Assembly: GCA_947565865.1 (NCBI GenBank)
Contig: CANOHT010000001.1
Coordinates: forward strand, 211,823 to 275,822
Origin: an uncultured Clostridia bacterium
GTDB lineage: Bacteria > Bacillota > Clostridia > Christensenellales > Aristaeellaceae
Direction of reading: 5' to 3'
Length of the DNA stretch: 64,000 nucleotides
The notes under the pieces were generated by a model, which was given only the letters and a program-made list of their open reading frames with translations, was not told where the DNA came from and did not search any database. The translations under genes were made by a program, and so were the position numbers. How positions within the stretch are numbered: position 1 is the stretch's first letter; each line of letters begins with the position of its first letter. This document shows, piece after piece, positions 58,504-64,000 of this stretch.

Positions 58504-60057
58504 ATGAAGCGTTTTCTCTGCCTCCTGCTGACGCTGCTCCTTTGCCCGCTGTACGCCTTTGCGGAGCTGAAAATGGACGTGGCGAAAAACTACATCACCT
58601 TTTCGTCCTTAGACGAGATGACCGGCTACTTCCGCAAATCCTCCGAGTGGACCATCGTCCACAGCGGCAACCTGGATGAGCATATGGCCTTGCTGCTTCG
58701 GCGAGGAGACACAGAGGAAGACATCCGCGCCCGTTTTGCGGAAGAAACGCTTCTTTGGGAAGCCTATAACCAAGGTTTTCCAGAGGATGCCTGCGTCCGC
58801 ATGGAGCGCTTTGTCAATGAAACCAGCCGCAGCGTCTGGCACCTCCGGCATCTGTCCACCGCGGAGCGCAGAGATCTTCTCAAGGAGGCCGACAGCGGCA
58901 AGCTTCTCGCGTCCTATGATACCTTCTCCGCGAAGTATGCCGGCAGCGGCGGCACGGCATATATCGAATGCGGCTTCACCACCTTCCCGCCCGCGCTCCA
59001 CGAGTCCGGAAAGATGCACATTCGCTACCTGAACGGCCAGGAATATGTGCTGACCTATGCCGTGCGCGAACGCATGGCTGGACGGAGCAAGCTGCGCTCA
59101 GGCCGGGAGAATAATCTCATCAAAGGTTACTCGCCCTTCAACAGCCTTACGTTCGGCGTCAAGCTTCTTCCCACCATGCCCGCCTTTGAGCTGGACGAGG
59201 CCATTCCCACGCAGGCCGACCTGGGCGATGTCAAAATCAGCGGAGCCGTCACCAAAGGGGCCAAGGTCGCTGTCAGCCTGGATCAAATGGAGATTCCCTG
59301 CGCGGTGGACGGCGGGGGCGCCTTCAGCGTATCGCTGCCGCTCACCGAGCCGGGCGATCATGAAGTCGTTTTCACGGTCACGCACAGCAAGCATACGGAC
59401 CGCACAGAAGCATTCATCATCAATGCCAGCGCCCACCGAACCCCTCTGACCATCACCGCCAAGCCGGAGACAGCCGCTCTCGCGGGCGACCATACCGTTG
59501 CCGGTGCCAGCGAACCCGGCGCGGAAATCGTGCTTCGCCTGGATGACCGCGACGCCGTCACGCTGACGGCCGACGAAGCCGGCGCCTTCACCCATACCTA
59601 TGAAATCACGGACAGCCAAGAGCATCTGCTGTACGTCGCGGCCAGCGCGCAGGGCAAGGACATCAGCATCATCCAAATCCCCTTCTATACCGAATATGAA
59701 ACGTTCAAGGATGGCACCGACGCCTTCGAGGCCCATCTGACCAAGCTCAAGATCAGCGAGCTTGCCGCCGATCCCTCCGCTCACCTAGGGGAGCGGGTGA
59801 AGATCAGCGTCCGTATCAGGGAGGTTGTCTACACCTCGGAGGGGCTGGGGATTCTATGCACCTACAATCCTCCCAAAGGCTCCAGGCATGACCAAACGCC
59901 CCTGTACCTCACGGTCTATGGCTACGCCCAGGATCAGCTTCAGCCTGATATGATCGTAACCATCTACGGTACGGTTCGCGGGCAGCGGACCTGGGAGGAC
60001 GAAACCCGCCTGGATATTCTCGCACAGTACGGCACCTATCTGATCATCAGGAAATAG
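58504..60057 (+). CDS. Secreted multi-domain protein with Ig-like repeats
   Basis: A 517-residue exported protein of unknown function. A signal peptide (about 1-21, ending LYAFA) is followed by an unassigned domain (about 22-230). Then come two tandem Ig-like domains (about 235-320 with SGAVTKGAKVAVSLDQ, and 320-405 with VAGASEPGAEIVLRLDD). The C-terminal domain (about 420-517) resembles an OB fold (LGERVKISVRIREVVYTSEG, DMIVTIYGTVRGQRTWED). No lipobox or sortase motif is seen, so it is probably released or wall-associated. It has its own promoter and terminator. An adhesin or glycan-binding role is possible. Confidence 0.75.
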   Translation: MKRFLCLLLTLLLCPLYAFAELKMDVAKNYITFSSLDEMTGYFRKSSEWTIVHSGNLDEHMALLLRRGDTEEDIRARFAEETLLWEAYNQGFPEDACVRMERFVNETSRSVWHLRHLSTAERRDLLKEADSGKLLASYDTFSAKYAGSGGTAYIECGFTTFPPALHESGKMHIRYLNGQEYVLTYAVRERMAGRSKLRSGRENNLIKGYSPFNSLTFGVKLLPTMPAFELDEAIPTQADLGDVKISGAVTKGAKVAVSLDQMEIPCAVDGGGAFSVSLPLTEPGDHEVVFTVTHSKHTDRTEAFIINASAHRTPLTITAKPETAALAGDHTVAGASEPGAEIVLRLDDRDAVTLTADEAGAFTHTYEITDSQEHLLYVAASAQGKDISIIQIPFYTEYETFKDGTDAFEAHLTKLKISELAADPSAHLGERVKISVRIREVVYTSEGLGILCTYNPPKGSRHDQTPLYLTVYGYAQDQLQPDMIVTIYGTVRGQRTWEDETRLDILAQYGTYLIIRK

Positions 60058-60068
60058 CCTTGCGTTCA

Positions 60069-60106
60069 AACAGGAGGGAGCATGACGAGCGCTCCCTCCT
60101 GTTCCT
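60069..60106 (+). terminator. Terminator after the secreted protein gene
   Basis: Perfect 13-bp arms AACAGGAGGGAGC and complement (60069-60081, 60091-60103), 11 bases past the stop. The T tract is short (CCTT). Confidence 0.7.
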
Positions 60107-60394
60107 TAAAGCCGGAGAAAGCCATCGCTTTCACCCTCCCGTCCATGCTGATGTGTTACCCCGCCCAGGGACGGGCTTTTTCTATGCCATGTACCGCCGA
60201 CGCGGCGTGTTCAGCCAGTGGCGCGGCCATCTTCAAACGCGGCCATACACCTTCACAGCGCCCGGAACGGTTCGGCTGCCGCGCCCATAAGAGGCGGGGT
60301 CTCCATGCGCTCCCCCGTTGTCAAGCAAGGGGACAGTCGCACGGGCCCCGCGGCCGCCTGCCCCTGTCCCCAGAAAACAGCTTTTACATGGACG
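60107..60394. other. Intergenic region with inverted repeat
   Basis: No gene. GGGGACAG near 60330 and CTGTCCCC near 60363 form a long-looped inverted repeat after the GH3 remnant. Confidence 0.4.
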
Positions 60395-61342
60395 TTACAG
60401 ATGCGCGTCCCATTTCCCGCAGAGCGGATCCACAGGATTGATTCCCCTGAAGGCTGATTCTCCCGTCAGCTTGGCCACCAGCCGCTCGATCACCGCGTCG
60501 CCGGAATTGTAAGTATTGATATAGGTTTTCACCCCGGGAACATCCAGCAGATGATAGGGATTTTCCAGCGAAACGAAAATGGAGGGCACATCATGCAGAT
60601 AGTGCACGCAATTGGCGCCCATGGGCTGGGCCCATTCGATGCGGACAGTGGTCTGATTGCTTTTCGTCGCCTTATTGATGACGTAGAGAATCAGGTCGTA
60701 TTGAGCGATCACCTCTGATGCCGGCGGGGGGCGGCCCTCGGCTCCCCGGGGCGGCTCAAACAGTTCAATCCGCATTCCCCGCTTCTCCAGGGCGTCAAAC
60801 GCCTTCTGACAGGCGCCGGAAACCACTCGGTTCTGGCTGTATCCGCCATCCGTCTCAATGGGATAGCACAGGATGCGCGGGTATCGCTCCGCCGTGAGCG
60901 GAATCACGCCATTTTCCTCCTTGACCAGGGTGATAACGCTGTCCGCGCACGCCCGGGCCCAGGCGCGGTGCTCCTCACAGCCCACGACACGCAAAGCCTC
61001 GTCCGCCTCCAGCACAGGCTGCCCCAGGTGCCGCCCCAGGGCCGCTTTGGTCGCCAGAATGCGCGTTACGGCCACAGCCAGCCGCTCCGGCGTGATGATC
61101 CCGCCGCGGACGCCCTCAGCATATAAGCGTAATCCTCCTCCATGTTTCGGCAAAGCAGGAACATATCGCAGCCTGAGCGGGGACGAGCTGCGATACCTGC
61201 GGCACATGGCTACGCCGCGCCTGTACACCGAGTTCATCAGCGCCCAGAACGGATCAGATCCCTTCAGCTCCGCGCGGAGACGCCCATCCATGGGTGCCAG
61301 CTGATGCTGCTTACGCCCCAGTATCAGCCGGAGCAGCGGCAT
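60395..61342 (-). pseudogene. GH3-family glycosidase remnant, truncated and frameshifted
   Basis: The open frame encodes a recognisable GH3 C-terminal half. GGIITPERLAVAVTRILATK marks the end of the barrel domain, then CADSVITLVKEENGVIPL opens the C-terminal alpha/beta domain, which runs to GKWDAHL. Upstream the homology leaves the frame near 61110: the expected CDMFLLCRNMEEDYAYML is found in a neighbouring frame (61117-61175), and the frame in use reads low-complexity residues there. The catalytic N-terminal barrel is missing altogether. I infer a decayed gene rather than a functional short protein. Confidence 0.7.
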
Positions 61343-61933
61343 TGATCTTCTACACTGCCCAGCCCGGCGAGCGCCTTGACTGAGCAGAAAGCATCCATAA
61401 CATAAAAACCTGAACCATTGGCCGCGACCTGAAAACGCGGCTTCTGATTATCAATCGGCAAGATTGGTACGCCTATGCGCATACAAAATCCTTGCAAAAC
61501 ATGCTGGGAGGCGCACAGCTGGCGAACTGTGTGTTTTGCAAGGATACTTTATTATAGCAGGTGTTATGGACAATAGCAATACATAACAGAGGTTATTAAG
61601 GCCCGATCAGCGTTTCCTGGCTCCGCGCGCCATGAGGGCGGGCCTTACCTGCCTGCTGCCAAGCTTATCCTTCCTTCTTCACTCCGTGAAGCAGTCAAAA
61701 GCCATCTCCCCCAGCAAGCAGCGCAAGCGCCGGACAGCCTAACGAACCGATGCGCCGGCTTCAGCAATCAGGTTCATTGCTTGCCCGTTCACCGGCTCCG
61801 CCGCTTGTCCGTATGGCTGGCAGCCTTTGATCTGTCTGCATTGCGCATCGCACGGCGGATCGTTATCCCAAACGGATCGCCTGAAAAATCACGGCGCCTG
61901 CCGGCCCAGGCAGTGCAGCGCATCCAACCGCAT
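61343..61933. other. Intergenic region with a large hairpin
   Basis: No gene seen; contains the inverted repeat 61488-61545 and a change from GC-rich to AT-richer DNA. Confidence 0.5.
61488..61545. repeat. 58-nt element with 14-bp perfect terminal inverted repeat
   Basis: ATCCTTGCAAAACA (61488-61501) and its exact complement (61532-61545) enclose 30 nt that themselves contain CACAG/CTGTG. No open frame lies within. It may be a small palindromic repeat, an RNA hairpin or the trace of a mobile element. Confidence 0.6.
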
Positions 61934-62731
61934 TCAGCCATCGCAGTTTCCGCTTAACCAGAATTCCTCCATCGCCGCGTTAAATTGATTCGGCGTATCC
62001 ATATTCACACAGTGTCCTGCTCCCTCAAAAACCATCATGCTGCACTCGGGCTCATTTTTCTTCCACATTTCTACGGCTGATAGTTCCGTTGGAATGTCGT
62101 GCTTTCCGCAGCCAATCAGCAAGGGATATTGCCTCGGCCTCGCCTGACGAACATTGATCATGCGATGCAAGGAAGCCAAATACTTAAACGACTTCTTCGG
62201 AAATTCGATATTGAGCCTGTAAAAATCATTTTGCGCCTGAACCGTATAAGCAGATATTTTTTTATTCGACTTGGCGAACCATTTGACCGAAACAATCGCT
62301 TTGAGCATCATCAGCATTTGTGCGGCGCCATTTTCTCTTTGCATGCTGACATCAACATTGTTGATATCATAACCGCCAAAGCAGGCAAGCGATTGTACGG
62401 CCTCTGGATACTGGTTGGCAAAGTCCTGGGCTATTACGGCTCCCAAGGAAATACCAACAACGTGTATCTTTTCTATTTTTTCTGTTTTCAGGATCGCGCT
62501 GATCCATGCCGACATCTTCTCAATAGAATCACCTTTTCGGGTCTTTGTCGATCCGCCGTGACCAATCATATCAAGCGTAAGTATGCTGTATTGATCTTGA
62601 AAATAATCTATCTGAGCTTGAAACATATGATGATTTACAAAAGCGGCGTGCAGGAACAGTATCCACTCCGCATTCGCCCTTCTGCTGGTATAATAAACAA
62701 TGGGCGATTCGTCTAAATGGTGTTGTTTCAT
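61934..62731 (-). CDS. Alpha/beta hydrolase
   Basis: A 265-residue alpha/beta-hydrolase. The nucleophile Ser is in VVGISLGAVIAQDF near residue 97, the acid probably Asp in GCGKHDIPTE near 212, and the His in GAGHCVNMD near 240; the oxyanion side has FLHAAFVNHHMF near 27. Members cleave esters, lactones or other small substrates; none can be named. It overlaps the padR gene by 4 bases, so PadR probably controls it in response to its substrate. Codon use and base composition are AT-richer than in most of the window. Confidence 0.88.
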   Translation of the reverse strand: MKQHHLDESPIVYYTSRRANAEWILFLHAAFVNHHMFQAQIDYFQDQYSILTLDMIGHGGSTKTRKGDSIEKMSAWISAILKTEKIEKIHVVGISLGAVIAQDFANQYPEAVQSLACFGGYDINNVDVSMQRENGAAQMLMMLKAIVSVKWFAKSNKKISAYTVQAQNDFYRLNIEFPKKSFKYLASLHRMINVRQARPRQYPLLIGCGKHDIPTELSAVEMWKKNEPECSMMVFEGAGHCVNMDTPNQFNAAMEEFWLSGNCDG

Positions 62732-63267
62732 ATCTCACCGTTCCTCATCTTTCTTAGCAAGCCTTCAAACCAGTCGATATTGAATTGAATCAGCTCCTTG
62801 CCGTACAGCGCGGAGGCCAACTGATAGTTAAGTATATCTTGATTTTCCTTTGAAGTCCTAATGTTCTCTGCCTCTTCGCATATTGCCGTCAACACGGTAT
62901 ATTGTTTGTTCAGGAACATCAAATGCTGTTGTATGCTTGCTTCGCGGTTCCTTTTATCCGAAAACCCCATAAAGTAGACCTTTGTCAGCTCCGGGCTCTT
63001 CGGGCTTTGCTCTTCCATGGGGGCGTTTATCCAGTCAAAAAAATGCTGTCTCCCACTCTCGGTTATGCGATAGACCTTCTTATACTTTCCGTTATCAACG
63101 ATCTCCTCATAATCGATCAACCCACCATTCAGCAATTTCCTGATAGCCGCCTGTATACTTCCCATGCTGCTGCTATACATCAAGCTGATTCCCTTGCCTA
63201 TTCTTTCCCTAAGCTGATAAATTGTTCGATTGCACATCAGCAAAAGCCCGAGAATGATATTGTCCAT
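62728..63267 (-). CDS. PadR-family transcriptional regulator
   Basis: A 179-residue PadR protein: winged helix at the N terminus (ILGLLLMCNRTIYQLRERIG, SSSMGSIQAAIRKLLNGGLI, with wing YKKVYRITESGRQHF) and a helical C-terminal dimerisation half, which places it in the longer PadR group. GGGGAAGCG precedes the ATG. Its promoter overlaps a 14-bp palindrome (63290-63303), fitting autorepression and control of the downstream hydrolase. Confidence 0.9.
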   Translation of the reverse strand: MDNIILGLLLMCNRTIYQLRERIGKGISLMYSSSMGSIQAAIRKLLNGGLIDYEEIVDNGKYKKVYRITESGRQHFFDWINAPMEEQSPKSPELTKVYFMGFSDKRNREASIQQHLMFLNKQYTVLTAICEEAENIRTSKENQDILNYQLASALYGKELIQFNIDWFEGLLRKMRNGEI

Positions 63268-63289
63268 CGCTTCCCCCGTATATTATGAT

Positions 63290-63331
63290 TAGTAACATTA
63301 CTATTATATGTGCACAAGGCCAAGAAGTCAA
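63290..63331 (-). promoter_or_regulatory. padR promoter with operator palindrome
   Basis: On the minus strand TTGACT (63326-63331), 17 bp, TATAAT (63303-63308). The perfect palindrome TAGTAA-CA-TTACTA (63290-63303) abuts the -10 box and covers the start point. Confidence 0.75.
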
Positions 63332-63641
63332 TCCTCCAAGCCTCCTGCTTCTCCGCAGCGCAATTAAAGGCTTAACTGCTTTCATATTCAGATACACCGA
63401 AGGGCATAGCGTTTCCTTGATCCCTTTATCATTGAATAAAGCTTCCATCTGGCGCTAATGGCTGTATGCCCCTAACCGTTTGAAAAACAGGCGGCATCCA
63501 CCCTCGGCCAGTACCCGGATTTGGAGCAGCTCACAGCAGCCGCTCGTTGCCGGACATGATACTCTAACGGATTCTGCTTCAGCAACCAAAAGTATTTCAA
63601 TTTACTTATTGAACAAACTTAATTCACAGAAATGTTACAAG
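63332..63641. other. AT-rich intergenic region
   Basis: No supported gene in these 310 bases between the divergent padR and tetR promoters. Confidence 0.4.
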
Positions 63642-63676
63642 CATAAATTGACCAATCAGTCAATTTATGATAATAT
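63642..63676 (+). promoter_or_regulatory. tetR promoter and 28-bp operator
   Basis: Perfect inverted repeat with 11-bp arms, CATAAATTGAC-CAATCA-GTCAATTTATG (63642-63669). It overlaps TTGACC (63648-63653) and runs up to TAATAT (63671-63676), spaced 17 bp. This is a classic TetR autoregulation layout. Confidence 0.8.
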
Positions 63677-63707
63677 ATGTGCAGCGCATAACGCTTAGGA
63701 GGTTGCG

Positions 63708-64000
63708 ATGAAAAGAGCCGAACGGACGGAATTAACCGTATCAAAAATACTGGAAGCAGCGTTGGAGGAATTCGGCACAAACGGTTACGCAGGGGGAACA
63801 ATCAACAGCATCTGCAAGAGGGGAATCAACAAAGGACTGATTTATCATAACTTCCAGGATAAAGATGAGCTTTATCTTGTATGCCTGGAAAACAGCTGTC
63901 AAAAGCTGGTCACGATGATTGAAGAAAACAGCTGTTGCTGTGACCAACTCCAATATATGAAGCTGCGGATCCTACCAATACACCGAAAACATCAAATTCG
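63708..64000 (+). CDS. TetR/AcrR-family regulator, N-terminal part (cut by window edge)
   Basis: The first 97 codons of a TetR-type regulator. The DNA-binding domain is complete: KILEAALEEFGTNGYAGGTI (helix 1), SICKRGINKGLIYHNFQDKDELY (helix-turn-helix, about 35-57), after which the ligand domain begins. TTAGGAGGTTGCG precedes the ATG. A 28-bp palindrome covers its promoter. The ligand domain and target genes lie beyond the window. Confidence 0.88.
   Translation, partial: MKRAERTELTVSKILEAALEEFGTNGYAGGTINSICKRGINKGLIYHNFQDKDELYLVCLENSCQKLVTMIEENSCCCDQLQYMKLRILPIHRKHQI

Overview
The window comes from a GC-rich, strictly anaerobic, fermentative member of the Clostridia. I place it near the Christensenellales-type lineages by general resemblance only. 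The evidence is a fused AdhE aldehyde/alcohol dehydrogenase, rubrerythrin, a probable Re-type citrate synthase homologue, a Spo0A-type DNA-binding domain, Gram-positive ribosome binding sites, zinc-type ribosomal proteins S14 and L36, and a KOW-domain gene between map and infA. Most promoters read as housekeeping TTGACA/TATAAT boxes with 17-bp spacing.

Layout. 1-5 kb: the 5' end of lysA, a dense cluster of hairpins, a small APH-family kinase, and adhE behind a promoter that carries a Rex-like operator. 4.7-7.4 kb: a zinc-ribbon membrane protein and gpmI. 8-11 kb: an aminotransferase/Re-citrate-synthase-like operon. 11.5 kb: an orphan Spo0A effector domain. 12-15 kb: rubrerythrin, then an SOS-type operon of a Y-family polymerase, a small protein and a YedK/HMCES protein. 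15.8-36.5 kb: a large glycan-use locus. One arm (minus strand, about 15 kb) encodes two solute-binding proteins, two complete permease pairs, an NHL-propeller membrane protein, a YIP1 protein, a DUF5696 lipoprotein, a TIM-barrel protein and a GH20 hexosaminidase. The divergent arm encodes a ROK regulator, a GH3 enzyme, a GNAT enzyme and a GH172 (DUF2961) enzyme. No ABC ATPase is present, so a shared ATPase must be encoded elsewhere.

36.9-44 kb: a Cys-rich protein, tRNA-Arg(CCT), tRNA-Leu(TAA), a methyltransferase-fold protein, a Noc/ParB-like protein, rsmG, two YdcF-type proteins flanking radC, and an iron-type alcohol dehydrogenase. 44-57 kb: the S10-spc ribosomal protein cluster on the minus strand, from rpsJ to rpmJ. 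It ends in a terminator directly after rpmJ, so the usual rpsM-rpsK-rpsD-rpoA-rplQ block does not follow. 57-61.4 kb: a coupled pair that includes a sigma-factor-like protein without region 4, a secreted multi-domain protein, and a frameshifted GH3 remnant. 61.9-64 kb: an AT-richer stretch with an alpha/beta hydrolase, its PadR regulator and the start of a TetR regulator, the two regulators each behind a palindrome-bearing promoter.

The best candidate for an undescribed system is the glycan locus at 16.3-36.5 kb. It is a translationally coupled surface machine in which NHL, YIP1 and DUF5696 proteins sit between two different permease pairs. Smaller candidates are the orphan Spo0A domain with its own 0A box and the sigma-like gene pair at 57.6-58.4 kb. 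All family calls come from reading motifs; no database search was run.
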